Below are positions 51,633 to 60,513 of a DNA stretch of 64,000 nt, in pieces; the first letter of the stretch is position 1, and each line of letters opens with the position of its first letter. The position numbers and the translations under genes were made by a program. This DNA is from Balneatrix alpica DSM 16621. Its GTDB lineage: Bacteria; Pseudomonadota; Gammaproteobacteria; Pseudomonadales; Balneatricaceae. The stretch covers positions 114,749 to 178,748 of the forward strand of contig NZ_JHUZ01000015.1 of assembly GCF_000619885.1 (NCBI RefSeq), given 5' to 3'. Under the pieces are notes generated by a model that did not search any database, was not told the DNA's origin, and was given only the letters and a program-made list of their open reading frames with translations.

Positions 51633-51941
51633 TTAGAGCTGAGCATCAAAGGCCAGCATTTTTTGCGCCAGACGCTGAGAGTCCACTTGATAGCTACCAT
51701 CTGCCAATGCAGCTTTGATAGCAGCAACCTTATCTTCGTTCACATCTGGCATGCCGCGCAGACGCTCTTCAATGGATTGCAGGCTCTTTGCAGTAGAACT
51801 AAGTTCGACTTTATCTTCTTTTGCAGGGGTACTGACGGCTTTCTCACCTGCGACAGAGCTGGCCTGCTTCTCAGTGCCATTGCCCTTAATGCGTGTAGAT
51901 GAGTTGCTGTGCACTCCTACGCTGTTAATGTCGATGGGCAT
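51633..51941 (-). CDS. flgM: FlgM: anti-sigma28 factor
   Basis: 102 residues. The N-terminus is disordered and charged. The C-terminal half has DKVELSSTAKSLQSIEERL and VAAIKAALADGSYQVDSQRLAQKML, the FlgM sigma28-binding helices. It restrains FliA until the hook is done. It has its own sigma28 promoter and precedes flgN by 13 bases. Confidence 0.92.
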   Translation of the reverse strand: MPIDINSVGVHSNSSTRIKGNGTEKQASSVAGEKAVSTPAKEDKVELSSTAKSLQSIEERLRGMPDVNEDKVAAIKAALADGSYQVDSQRLAQKMLAFDAQL

Positions 51942-51977
51942 GGTCTTATCCTTCCAATTAGTACTTACGTATGCAGG

Positions 51978-52004
51978 CTATCGGCGGGACCTAAACATTC
52001 TTTA
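51978..52004 (-). promoter_or_regulatory. Sigma28 (FliA) promoter of flgM-flgN
   Basis: TAAA, 15-base spacer and GCCGATAG, one mismatch to the consensus, 36 bases before the flgM start. An A/T run (T9) lies directly upstream like an UP element. Confidence 0.9.
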
Positions 52005-52080
52005 ATTTTTTTTTCCAATCCACACAACTAAGCTTTTACAACGAAACAGAGTATACGCGGATTCCTATCTTTGCGCAGCT

Positions 52081-52788
52081 TTAAGGGCCAACTTGCACTT
52101 GCCCAGGCCCTATTACCTTCGCCCTAACAATGCGCTGCGAATTTAAGTTTTGCACCTGGATGACCTGCCCTAAACTACCATCAGTCTGCGCCACCCCCTG
52201 AGTATGAATACGCACACTTCCTGCGACCGCATTAATCGTCACCGGAGTGCCTTTCTTAACCAACATCGGCGCCTCCAACATATCTGGCCCTAACACTGTA
52301 TTAGCACTCAGATGGCGCCTGGTGGTATACCCTAACACCTCCGTTACACTGGTGTAGTACTGCTGACGCAACCCCGATACATCCTGTTCTTCAACTTTGA
52401 TGCTAGAGTGATCAATCATTTGGTTGCGCGACAGGTTAGTCGCCAGTATCACCACAGGGCGCCATAATTTGATTTCAGCCCCGACATAAACGGACCAACT
52501 GACAGGGCCTGCGCAACTTACTTTAATATGTAAACGCCCCAATAAAGTCTTACCCGCATGACTCACCTCCAAGGGCTGGGCACAATCATGTAAGCGCAAT
52601 CTGGAATCCAGGGGGGCCACCGCCAACTCCAGACGTCCAGATTCAGGAGGATTGGCTTCCAACTGCTCCGCTAAATAATTGATGACCGCCTGGGTCAGAT
52701 CTTCACTAGTCGCTGCTGTCGCTGAAAAAGACGCGATCAAAGTACTTGTTAGCAGCAGAGTGAATGCAAATGCTTGAGAAAATTGCAT
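52081..52788 (-). CDS. flgA: FlgA: P-ring assembly chaperone
   Basis: About 235 residues. Signal peptide (MQFSQAFAFTLLLTSTLIASFSATA) and a SAF-type C-terminal domain: VILATNLSRNQMIDHSSIKVEEQDVSGLR and LGYTTRRHLSANTVLGPDMLE. It acts in the periplasm on FlgI. I use the ATG at 52788 with GAAGG upstream; a longer frame to 52887 has no signal-peptide logic. Divergent from cheR. Confidence 0.93.
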   Translation of the reverse strand: MQFSQAFAFTLLLTSTLIASFSATAATSEDLTQAVINYLAEQLEANPPESGRLELAVAPLDSRLRLHDCAQPLEVSHAGKTLLGRLHIKVSCAGPVSWSVYVGAEIKLWRPVVILATNLSRNQMIDHSSIKVEEQDVSGLRQQYYTSVTEVLGYTTRRHLSANTVLGPDMLEAPMLVKKGTPVTINAVAGSVRIHTQGVAQTDGSLGQVIQVQNLNSQRIVRAKVIGPGQVQVGP

Positions 52789-52889
52789 GTAACCTTCATT
52801 CAAGGGGTTATACTTGAAGCAAATTCTGGCAGAACTCATCTGGACCAGCAATAAAGGGTTCTGGCTTAGCGCCGTAGAGAGACACAAGC

Positions 52890-53741
52890 ATGAATCAGGG
52901 AACCTATCAGTCTCCTTCTATTTCCCCACAAGAATTTTCTGCGTTTAAAGACTACTTAGAGAAGGCTTGTGGAATTTTGTTGGGGGATAACAAGCAGTAC
53001 CTCGTCAAAAGCCGCTTAGGCAGAATTATGGCCGAGCATAAGTTTGCCTCTTTAGGTGAACTCCTACAGCGCATTCAGGGTGGTGCTTTTTCTGGCCTCA
53101 AGCAAGAAGTCATCAACGCCATGACCACCAACGAAACCCTCTGGTTTCGCGATATTCACCCCTACAACATCCTACTTAATCAAGTTCTACCTGAGTTGGA
53201 CGAAAAAAATCGCGGACAAGCACTGCGTATCTGGTCTGCTGCCTGCTCCACTGGCCAAGAACCCTACTCAATTAGCATGATCGTAGAAGAGTATAAGCAG
53301 AAGAAACTTGGCTCTCTGCGCGGAGAAGTACGAATCACTGCAACGGATATCTCCACCGCAGTACTTGAGCAAGCCAAATCCGCCAGTTATGAGACGTTAG
53401 CACTAGGAAGAGGCTTATCTACCGATCGCTTAAAACGCTTCTTTATTGAGGCCAGTAACGGCAGTTGGGAAGTTAAACGCGAACTCCGTCAACGTGTTGA
53501 TTTCCGCTCACTCAATCTCAAGGACAGCTTTGTCAGTCTCGGTCGTTTTGACATCGTATTTTGCCGCAATGTCCTGATTTATTTTGCTCCAGAACTGAAG
53601 CAAGACATCCTCAGACGCATTCATAAAACATTGAACCCTGGTGGATATCTGTTTGTTGGTGCATCGGAAGCAGTTACCGGCTTAAACGATATCTATGAAA
53701 TGGTGCAATGTAATCCCGGCATCATCTATCGAGCCAAGTAA
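52890..53741 (+). CDS. cheR: CheR: chemotaxis protein methyltransferase
   Basis: 283 residues. N-terminal helical domain (FSAFKDYLEKACGILLGDNKQYLVKSRLGR) and SAM domain with MTTNETLWFRD, LRIWSAACSTGQEPYSI, and DIVFCRNVLIYFAPELKQDIL. It methylates chemoreceptor glutamates. It has its own terminator before flgB, so it is a single-gene unit next to the flg genes, as in Pseudomonas. Confidence 0.95.
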   Translation: MNQGTYQSPSISPQEFSAFKDYLEKACGILLGDNKQYLVKSRLGRIMAEHKFASLGELLQRIQGGAFSGLKQEVINAMTTNETLWFRDIHPYNILLNQVLPELDEKNRGQALRIWSAACSTGQEPYSISMIVEEYKQKKLGSLRGEVRITATDISTAVLEQAKSASYETLALGRGLSTDRLKRFFIEASNGSWEVKRELRQRVDFRSLNLKDSFVSLGRFDIVFCRNVLIYFAPELKQDILRRIHKTLNPGGYLFVGASEAVTGLNDIYEMVQCNPGIIYRAK

Positions 53742-53758
53742 TCTCCACCTTTTCACTC

Positions 53759-53782
53759 AAGGCGCCCCGGGCGCCTTTTTTA
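53759..53782 (+). terminator. Rho-independent terminator of cheR
   Basis: AAGGCGCC / GGCGCCTT stem with a three-base loop and a T-run on the plus strand, about 18 bases behind the cheR stop. Confidence 0.93.
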
Positions 53783-53783
53783 T

Positions 53784-53799
53784 TGGCACACCCCTTGCT
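53784..53799 (+). promoter_or_regulatory. Sigma54 promoter of the flgB-E operon
   Basis: TGGCACA, four bases, TTGCT: a near-perfect -24/-12 element, 33 bases before the flgB ATG and directly behind the cheR terminator. Confidence 0.93.
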
Positions 53800-53832
53800 T
53801 ATTAGTCTTTGTACACAACAAGGAGTGCCGCC

Positions 53833-54225
53833 ATGTCCATCAACTTCAACAACGCTCTTGGTATTCACGCTGATGCGCTGTTGTTCCGCGCCCAGCGGGC
53901 TGAAGTCCTGGCAAACAACTTGGCCAATGCCGACACTCCTCATTACAAAGCCAAAGATCTGGATTTTGGCAGCGTCCTAGCGCAAGCAGAAGCGGCAACA
54001 TCTTTCCACCTGCGGCAAACCCATTCCCGTCACCTTGCCGCTAGTACTGATGCTAGTGCAGAGCAACTTTATACGCACCCTATCCAGCCGGCCGTGGATG
54101 GCAACACTGTTGATCCTCAAGTTGAAAAGGCAAAGTTCATGCAAAACGCTATGGACTTCCAAACTAGCTTCACCTTCCTGAATCGTAAGTTTCAGGGCTT
54201 AACCCGAGCGATTAAAGGCGAATAA
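53833..54225 (+). CDS. flgB: FlgB: proximal rod protein
   Basis: About 130 residues. MSINFNNALGIHADALLFRAQRAEVLANNLANADTPHYKAKDLDF and MDFQTSFTFLNRKFQGLTRAI are standard FlgB ends. I use the ATG at 53833 with AAGGAG upstream; the longer frame at 53809 has no ribosome site. It heads flgB-C-D-E. Confidence 0.94.
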   Translation: MSINFNNALGIHADALLFRAQRAEVLANNLANADTPHYKAKDLDFGSVLAQAEAATSFHLRQTHSRHLAASTDASAEQLYTHPIQPAVDGNTVDPQVEKAKFMQNAMDFQTSFTFLNRKFQGLTRAIKGE

Positions 54226-54236
54226 GGAGGCGAATG

Positions 54237-54692
54237 ATGTCACTTAGCAACGTTTTCAGCATCGCAGGCTCAGGCATGAGCGCTCAGTCTATTCGTCTAA
54301 ATACCACTGCCAGCAATATGGCAAATGCCGACACGGTTAGCAGTAGCATTGATCAAACCTACCGCGCAAGGCACCCGGTATTTGCCACCGCACTTAACCA
54401 AGCGATGAAAGACAATGGTTTTAATGCTTGGGAAGATCCACATATGGCCGCACAAGCCAATGCAGGGGTAGAGGTGATGGGAATCGTTGAAAGTGAGGCT
54501 CCGTTGCGCTCCGAGTACAACCCTGACCACCCCATGGCCAATGATGAAGGCTATGTGTATTACCCCAATGTGAATGTGGTGGAAGAGATGGCCAACATGA
54601 TTTCAGCCTCTCGCTCCTTCCAGACTAATGTAGAAATCATGAACACTGCCAAAACCATGATGCAGCGTGTGCTGGTACTGGGTCAGGCGTAA
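54237..54692 (+). CDS. flgC: FlgC: proximal rod protein
   Basis: About 151 residues. MSLSNVFSIAGSGMSAQSIRLNTTASNMANAD and the C-terminal VVEEMANMISASRSFQTNVEIMNTAKTMMQR are the FlgC marks. Two ATGs (54234, 54237) follow AAGGAGG; the second has the more usual spacing and gives the typical MSL start. Confidence 0.94.
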   Translation: MSLSNVFSIAGSGMSAQSIRLNTTASNMANADTVSSSIDQTYRARHPVFATALNQAMKDNGFNAWEDPHMAAQANAGVEVMGIVESEAPLRSEYNPDHPMANDEGYVYYPNVNVVEEMANMISASRSFQTNVEIMNTAKTMMQRVLVLGQA

Positions 54693-54702
54693 GAGGTGAC
54701 GC

Positions 54703-55371
54703 ATGAGCGATATTAACAACATCAATAGCAGCGCGGCCACGCAAGCCAGTACCGCTAGCTCGGCAGCCAGCCAAAGTAATCGCACTCAATACGATAGCGA
54801 TATGTTTATGAAGCTGCTGATCGCCCAGTTAAAACATCAGGATCCTACCAATCCTCAGGACACCACCGACTTCATGGCACAGATGTCATCCCTGTCCACA
54901 GTGGAACAAATTACCAACCTCAACAAAACCGTTGAAGGCTTCCAGTCCATGCTGCAATCAAGCGTCGCACTGCAGGCTTCCTCCATGGTCGGCCGCACCG
55001 CCTTTGTCGAGGGAGACACTGCCAAACTCCACAGTCAAAGCGGTGAAGTAAAAGGCCTGCTAGATCTAACTAACGCTGTCAGCAATGTGCAGATCGGTGT
55101 ATTCAGCTCTACCGGTGAACAGGTGGCCTCCCTTTCCTTAGGTGATCTTGCAGCAGGAGAGCACAGTTTTAACTGGCAAGCCGGCAATACCTTGCCGCCT
55201 GGCAACTATACCTTTAAGGCCCAAGGCTCTGTGGGTGGGCAAAACACCAGTTTAAAAACCTATATGGGAGTTAATGTCGACTCCGTTTCCTTTAGCGGAA
55301 CGAGCGGCATGACCCTCAACCTTGGTAATGGACAAAGCGCTTCCGTTGCCAGTGTAAAACGTGTCGGTTGA
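54703..55371 (+). CDS. flgD: FlgD: hook capping protein
   Basis: 222 residues. YDSDMFMKLLIAQLKHQDPTNPQDTTDFMAQMSSLSTVEQI is the FlgD N-terminal region, followed by the FnIII-like fold with GEHSFNWQAGNTLPPGNYTF. It caps the growing hook. It lies 11 bases behind flgC. Confidence 0.94.
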   Translation: MSDINNINSSAATQASTASSAASQSNRTQYDSDMFMKLLIAQLKHQDPTNPQDTTDFMAQMSSLSTVEQITNLNKTVEGFQSMLQSSVALQASSMVGRTAFVEGDTAKLHSQSGEVKGLLDLTNAVSNVQIGVFSSTGEQVASLSLGDLAAGEHSFNWQAGNTLPPGNYTFKAQGSVGGQNTSLKTYMGVNVDSVSFSGTSGMTLNLGNGQSASVASVKRVG

Positions 55372-55383
55372 TAAGGAGTTAGC

Positions 55384-56874
55384 ATGTCATTCGCAACAGC
55401 CATAACCGGTATCAAAGCGGCATCAACTGACCTCGATGTACGCGGTAATAACATTGCTAACGTCAGCACTGTTGGCTTTAAGTCATCCCGTGTCGAATTT
55501 GGCGATGTGTACTCCTCCACTCTTTTTGGTGGCGGCTCTTCAAACGTGCCAGGTGGCGGCGTGAGTATCATGGACATTGCCCAGAATCATAAAGGGGGCA
55601 CCATTGAATTCACGCAAAACAACCTTGACTTGGCGATTGATGGTGGTGGTTTTTTTCAACTGAAAAACAGCTCTGGAGCCATTACCTATACTCGTGCTGG
55701 TAACTTTGAGCTGGTACCCGACGATCCTACCCAGTCTAACTCTGCCACCGGCACAACCAGCATCCTAAAATCCAAGAATGGCTCTGCCGTTCAAGGTCGA
55801 ATTTACAACGATGCGGGTGTCTTAACCGGCGGTGAGCAGGACATCATTATTACCAGCGCCAATAAAACCAGCGCACCCAAGTCCACTACCAAAACGTCAC
55901 TATCGTTAAATATTGACTCTCGCCTTGATCCAACCAAACTCAAGACACCCTACAACCCCGCTGACCCCACTACTTATACCTACGGCACTTCAACACGCTT
56001 CTATGACAGCTTAGGCAATCCACAAACATTGGTGTATCACTACCTTGAAGTAGTTGATCCTAACCCTCCTAGCGCCACAAACACGCTGACCTACTATCAA
56101 GTCAAAGTACATCGTTTAGAGAGCAATGGGAGCTATACAGAACTTCCCCTTGGCCTTAGAGACACAGGAGGAGCAGGAACAACAACCTCACTTGTTGACC
56201 AAACCACTTCCGATTTAGTCATGGCCTTTAATCGATCCACTGGTGTATTGGAGAGCGTAGGTTTAGGTAATGTTGCTGCAGGCACCGTAGGTGTCAATCC
56301 AGCATTCACACCTACAGCACCTACAACAGGACTGGTTGCCGTTAACAATGGTGCCGCACCTGATATTTTTATTGGCAATACTGACCCGACTAAAGCCCCA
56401 ACCACCACTTTTCCCAGCACAGTCGCTACAGACTCTGTCATGACGCTGGATGTCTCTGATCATACCCAGTATGCCTCTTCATCTATCATTAAAAGCACTA
56501 ACCAAGATGGCTATCCTACTGGACAGCTAGCTGGAGTGAAGTTTGAAAGCAATGGAGATTTAGTCGCCAGCTACACCAATGGCCAGTCTAAGAGAATCGC
56601 CCAAATTCAACTTTTTTCCTTCGACAATCCACAAGGCTTGCTGCCTGTTGGAGATACCAGCTGGGTATCGACTAATGATTCTGGCCCCCCCGTTGGCAAC
56701 CCTCCCGGGACAGGCCTGAATGGCTCGCTAAAAGCCGCTGCTCTGGAGCAGTCCAACGTAGACCTGTCTGAAGAACTCGTTGGTCTGATCATTGCCCAAC
56801 GTAACTATCAGGCAAACTCCAAGACGCTAGAGACTCAGAATGCAGTTACCCAAACCATTCTAAATATCCGCTAA
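55384..56874 (+). CDS. flgE: FlgE: hook protein
   Basis: 496 residues. MSFATAITGIKAASTDLDVRGNNIANVSTVGFKSSRVEFGDVY and the C-terminal ALEQSNVDLSEELVGLIIAQRNYQANSKTLETQNAV are canonical. The middle is variable. It ends with a good terminator, and flgF-L are not downstream of it: the flg genes are split. Confidence 0.95.
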   Translation: MSFATAITGIKAASTDLDVRGNNIANVSTVGFKSSRVEFGDVYSSTLFGGGSSNVPGGGVSIMDIAQNHKGGTIEFTQNNLDLAIDGGGFFQLKNSSGAITYTRAGNFELVPDDPTQSNSATGTTSILKSKNGSAVQGRIYNDAGVLTGGEQDIIITSANKTSAPKSTTKTSLSLNIDSRLDPTKLKTPYNPADPTTYTYGTSTRFYDSLGNPQTLVYHYLEVVDPNPPSATNTLTYYQVKVHRLESNGSYTELPLGLRDTGGAGTTTSLVDQTTSDLVMAFNRSTGVLESVGLGNVAAGTVGVNPAFTPTAPTTGLVAVNNGAAPDIFIGNTDPTKAPTTTFPSTVATDSVMTLDVSDHTQYASSSIIKSTNQDGYPTGQLAGVKFESNGDLVASYTNGQSKRIAQIQLFSFDNPQGLLPVGDTSWVSTNDSGPPVGNPPGTGLNGSLKAAALEQSNVDLSEELVGLIIAQRNYQANSKTLETQNAVTQTILNIR

Positions 56875-56889
56875 GCCGCCTATAAATGA

Positions 56890-56921
56890 CTAAGCCCTCC
56901 AAACGGAGGGCTTAGTTTATT
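56890..56921 (+). terminator. Rho-independent terminator of flgE
   Basis: CTAAGCCCTCC / GGAGGGCTTAG stem with AAAC loop, then TTTATT on the plus strand. It also faces the lipase gene's end and may serve both. Confidence 0.9.
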
Positions 56922-56945
56922 CACTCAGACCGCTACCTCTATGCA

Positions 56946-57812
56946 CTAGACAAAATACTGATGTTCTAGCTGATAGGTATACACATGCCAGGCATGATTC
57001 AACACCGCCTCTGCCTGCTTGGCCACCAGAGTGGAATCTGGCACTAACCATCCACCAAAGTCAGCACGCTCATTCACTCCCTGCAACCAAAACACATCGC
57101 CATATTGACGCTGTTCGGCAACCAAACCTAGCAAGTTTGAGCCCAGGGTAGTGTTATCCATCCTACCGTTATAATCGGTCAGAAAGTCGCCCTGAACATT
57201 GAAGTTTGTGACAGCAGATGCCTTAGTTACATCTAGACCATTGGCATCTATAGTCTGCTGAGACAATCCTGCCGCATCGAATACGATTGCCTGCCCACCC
57301 GTTGCTAAAGCCGCTGCAGTTGCCAAACCTCCCCCCAGACTATGCCCAGTGAAAGATAGCTGAATAGCCTGTTCACCCATTAAACCATGAGCGTTGTTAT
57401 AAGCATCCAGTTTAGCTTGCACCTCTCGCGCAAGGGACACCGCTTGTTGATACTGCTCAGACTGGCCAAAGGCCTGCTCCACATCCTCCACCCAATCCAC
57501 CGCCGACAATGGTTCCGTCCCCCTGAAGGCAATTACAAGGTCACCTGTCTGGCTATGCTCAAAGATCTTGTAATCCAAACCATTGCTACCGGGCCAATCA
57601 ATAACACTGCCACCCCGATCGACTTCACGGTAATGAGGGGTCGCAAATCCTTGCTGACGTATATCATCAATACCACTGAAGAGTTTCATGCCAGCTTCTG
57701 CAACCAAATAATCTTTCCAGTCATAGGTTTGAGCTGAGAGTCGGGCGAAATCAACCGCCTGCTGGTATTCAGCCTGGGTCAGACCTGAGGGTAATGAGCT
57801 CGTTTGCGTCAT
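56946..57812 (-). CDS. Class 3 lipase-like alpha/beta hydrolase
   Basis: About 288 residues. LSFTGHSLGGGLATAAAL holds the nucleophile elbow (GHSLG), preceded by LVIAFRGTEPLSAVDWVEDV, the oxyanion segment of class 3 lipases. A late VYTYQLEHQYF could hold the catalytic His, but I did not fix the triad. No clear signal peptide is visible. I use the ATG at 57812 with GGAG; the longer frame to 57887 has no ribosome site. The family hydrolyses lipids; the substrate is unknown. Confidence 0.78.
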   Translation of the reverse strand: MTQTSSLPSGLTQAEYQQAVDFARLSAQTYDWKDYLVAEAGMKLFSGIDDIRQQGFATPHYREVDRGGSVIDWPGSNGLDYKIFEHSQTGDLVIAFRGTEPLSAVDWVEDVEQAFGQSEQYQQAVSLAREVQAKLDAYNNAHGLMGEQAIQLSFTGHSLGGGLATAAALATGGQAIVFDAAGLSQQTIDANGLDVTKASAVTNFNVQGDFLTDYNGRMDNTTLGSNLLGLVAEQRQYGDVFWLQGVNERADFGGWLVPDSTLVAKQAEAVLNHAWHVYTYQLEHQYFV

Positions 57813-58006
57813 GAGATGCTCCATTATTGTTATTAATGCACCTGAACCATTTCGCCCCATTCCGTCAGTGCAACAGAAGAGGCACAACGGGCGCTAGACC
57901 AAATTCAGCACCAGGTTCGCTGCGGAGCTTAGGATGAGATGAGAGGACGTCTCAATAACAAAAAACGTCGAGATCGATGGCAAAAACGCCTGACTCCAGA
58001 AATGCG

Positions 58007-58032
58007 AAAGCCCAGCTGTTAAGCTGGGCTTT
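58007..58032. terminator. Hairpin behind tRNA-Ser
   Basis: AAAGCCCAGCT / AGCTGGGCTTT, an 11-bp perfect stem with a four-base loop, about eight bases behind the tRNA-Ser end. The U-run is only three bases either way. Confidence 0.8.
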
Positions 58033-58039
58033 CTGAATT

Positions 58040-58130
58040 TGGCGGTGAGGGAGGGATTCGAACCCTCGATACGCTATTAACGTATACACACTTTCCAGGC
58101 GTGCTCCTTCAGCCTCTCGGACACCTCACC
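58040..58130 (-). tRNA. tRNA-Ser (anticodon GGA)
   Basis: The minus strand forms a class II tRNA of 91 bases: acceptor GGTGAGG/CCTCACC, anticodon loop with GGA (CTGGAAA), long variable arm (GTATACGTTAATAGCGTAT region), T-loop TTCGAAT and encoded CCA. Confidence 0.95.
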
Positions 58131-58161
58131 ATATTGTCACACCCTTGCGAGTGCGGGGCGT

Positions 58162-58190
58162 ACTTTACTGAACAGGCTTTTGAAAAGCAA
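58162..58190 (-). promoter_or_regulatory. Sigma70 promoter of tRNA-Ser
   Basis: TTGCTT, 17-base spacer and TAAAGT with GC-rich sequence after it, about 30 bases before the tRNA; the same layout as the tRNA-Arg promoter. Confidence 0.7.
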
Positions 58191-58206
58191 GCATTTTTTA
58201 CAGCGT

Positions 58207-58662
58207 TCAAGTCGATCGCTTAAAGGCAACGTAACTCCCTTTTAACTGCAGTGCCTCTTGCCCTTCAGACCTAATCCACACTTCTAATTGCAACCTGGCT
58301 CGTCCCTTTTGCTGTAACCGCTCTTTAAAACGAGCGGTTAATTCAGACTCTGGCCATGGGCAAAGTGCCATAAAATCTGCCGCCACGGGCGCGAGGTATT
58401 TGAGCTCGCTCTCACTCACCACTACATCAAATACATCTACCTCCAACTCCTCCGCTAGCACGGATGTCATACCCCATCCAGCCAAGGTCGCGAAGGCAGC
58501 CAGCGAGCCCCCAAATCCCGTGCCCTTGTCGTTCACATTAGGCGCTAAACTAGCAGCAATCTCAAAACCACGCTCAGTTAGGTCAATACGCTGCACTCCC
58601 ATATGCTGTACCAGGGGAATATTTTCCAGGAGTTTACGTCGGATGCGAGCAGCAGGTGTCAT
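58207..58662 (-). CDS. YiiD-C-type putative thioesterase
   Basis: About 151 residues. NVNDKGTGFGGSLAAFATLAGWG matches the YiiD_C hot-dog fold segment seen in E. coli YiiD. The SESELKYLAPVAADF segment follows the same family. A thioesterase role is implied by fold but not proven. The ATG at 58662 has AAGGAA; the longer frame overlaps the nitroreductase end. Confidence 0.8.
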   Translation of the reverse strand: MTPAARIRRKLLENIPLVQHMGVQRIDLTERGFEIAASLAPNVNDKGTGFGGSLAAFATLAGWGMTSVLAEELEVDVFDVVVSESELKYLAPVAADFMALCPWPESELTARFKERLQQKGRARLQLEVWIRSEGQEALQLKGSYVAFKRST

Positions 58663-58672
58663 TGATAATTCC

Positions 58673-59230
58673 TTAACTCCAATTGCTAACAAAGTCAGAG
58701 GTTGCCAGAGGCCGTAACGGTGGTGTAATCGGGCCACGTGATCCAATGTATAAAAAACCCACTAAGCGTTCATTTGCCGCCAATCCCATTGACTCACCCA
58801 ACAGGGGTTCATCACACACCCAGCCCGTACGCCAAATAGCCCCCAATCCCTGCGCATAAGCCGCCAGTAAAATATTCTGTGCCGCCGCCCCAGCTGAAAG
58901 GAGCTGCTCTTGTTGCGGCACCTTGGGATGCTCCTGATAACGCACCACTACCGCCACCAAACAAGGGGCACGCAGAGGCATCTTTTCACACTTTTCTAAA
59001 AAGGCTTCGGGAGCATCTGGGTTCAACTGCTGTCCCACCTGACGGAACAGTTTCCCTAATTTTTGCCGCGCCTCTCCCTCAATGACTAAAAAACGCCATG
59101 GCCGAAGCGCACCATGATCAGGTGCACGCAGTGCGGCTTTGAATAATGCATCCATCTGCTCAGGGGTTGGGCCTGGCTCCACCAAATTGGCGATTGATAC
59201 ACGCTCATGCAGTAAACTTAATGCATCCAT
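58673..59230 (-). CDS. YdjA-like nitroreductase
   Basis: About 185 residues, matching E. coli YdjA length. RAPDHGALRPWRFLVIEG is the FMN-binding N-terminal signature, and NILLAAYAQGLGAIWRTGW and ERLVGFLYIG the rest. A flavin-dependent reductase of unknown substrate. The ATG at 59230 is chosen on the family start (MDALSLLHERVS). Confidence 0.85.
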   Translation of the reverse strand: MDALSLLHERVSIANLVEPGPTPEQMDALFKAALRAPDHGALRPWRFLVIEGEARQKLGKLFRQVGQQLNPDAPEAFLEKCEKMPLRAPCLVAVVVRYQEHPKVPQQEQLLSAGAAAQNILLAAYAQGLGAIWRTGWVCDEPLLGESMGLAANERLVGFLYIGSRGPITPPLRPLATSDFVSNWS

Positions 59231-59418
59231 CACAACCTCATTCCCGCTCTTACTCTGGTCAGGGCTTGAACCGCGCATCATGACACTCTCCCCAACCTGC
59301 ACAAAAATATAAGCTTCTCTCTACCAGGAAGCCGATTCTAATCTATTTTTGACTCGCAATCCCACGAGCCCTTTCGCATAATGGTTTTACACACTGCAAC
59401 ACAAAATGGAAAACGCCT

Positions 59419-60507
59419 ATGCAGTTTCAGGACCCAATCACCTTGATTGCCATTGAGGCCGTTGTGGTACTCATCATCCTACTGCTGTTGTTAGGGTTCT
59501 ACTCGCGCTACCAGAGCAAACGAATCAAACGTCTACGCAGTTTATTAGAAGATCAACAGCATATGCCCGGCTTAGACTTGGGCGAGCTGGAGGATGGCAA
59601 TACCGGTAGTTACCGACATCACCTAAACCAAGCCATGCTGCAAACTATTAGCAAATATAAAGAACTGCGCCCCGAGCAACCCAATTTCGAATTGCACCCA
59701 GATCTAAGCCCTGAAGAACAGACTACTGCTTTGCGAATGGTGTTTCTGCATGCTGAAAAAAATGCCCTGAAATCAACGGACGAAGAAGGCTTTTGGCAAT
59801 CAATTCACAAAAGCCTCTCCCGCGTTATGGAGGCCTATGGCCAGGCTGCCAAATCTGGCAAAAGCAGTGATAAAGCCGAATTTAATGCAGAAGATGCTAG
59901 TCGCGTCAGCGGCCAACCCGCCCAGGAAGCTGAGTTGCTTGGGCATTTGTTCCCTGCCATCGTACGCCTACTTAAACAAGCCCAGGGTGATAGCCAAAAT
60001 CTCAGCATGCTGACGACTGAGCTGAAAAATACTATCAAGAATGAAAGCTCTCTCGCTAATATCCTAGCGGACACCACGAGCGTTTACGGCCCCATTTTCC
60101 CAACCACTCATCCTAAAGCTGCGAATACACTGGAAGAGTGGCAAGGCATTCTGGAACCTTTGAAGCAGGCACAACAGGCCTGCCAAAAAGCACTAAGCCA
60201 GGGACAGGAAGCCCCCGTTAATGAACTTGCCCAACTCCAGCTGCAACTACCGGACTTTATGGTTCGCACCAAAGCCAGCATGCCCATCATGCAACAACAC
60301 CTTAAAGAGGTGAATGAAGCGATAGAAAGCCTGCAAAGTGCCCTTAATAATCTGCGCCCCCGCACTGAACATCACGCTTTTCTAGAAGAGATGATCAAAG
60401 AGTTCCGAGATTACCGGCATAACATGCAGCAAGACCTTAATAAGCTGGCAAGTTACTTCAACACTCTGGACACAGCCCTGCAGCAGTTCAGCCTACTGCA
60501 GGACTAA
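59419..60507 (+). CDS. Membrane-anchored coiled-coil protein of unknown function
   Basis: 362 residues. One N-terminal transmembrane helix (about 8-27, ITLIAIEAVVVLIILLLLLG), then a positively charged stretch (YQSKRIKRLRS), then a long helical, Gln/Leu-rich part that looks cytoplasmic. No family is recognised. GGAAA precedes the ATG. It is convergent with queF. Confidence 0.75.
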   Translation: MQFQDPITLIAIEAVVVLIILLLLLGFYSRYQSKRIKRLRSLLEDQQHMPGLDLGELEDGNTGSYRHHLNQAMLQTISKYKELRPEQPNFELHPDLSPEEQTTALRMVFLHAEKNALKSTDEEGFWQSIHKSLSRVMEAYGQAAKSGKSSDKAEFNAEDASRVSGQPAQEAELLGHLFPAIVRLLKQAQGDSQNLSMLTTELKNTIKNESSLANILADTTSVYGPIFPTTHPKAANTLEEWQGILEPLKQAQQACQKALSQGQEAPVNELAQLQLQLPDFMVRTKASMPIMQQHLKEVNEAIESLQSALNNLRPRTEHHAFLEEMIKEFRDYRHNMQQDLNKLASYFNTLDTALQQFSLLQD

Positions 60508-60513
60508 AGCCAG

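Noticed and set aside
52852..52878. Sigma28-like element (TAAA-N15-GCCGTAGA) before cheR
   Set aside because: The transcript would start about five bases before the ATG, leaving no ribosome site, and the -10 has two mismatches in its core.
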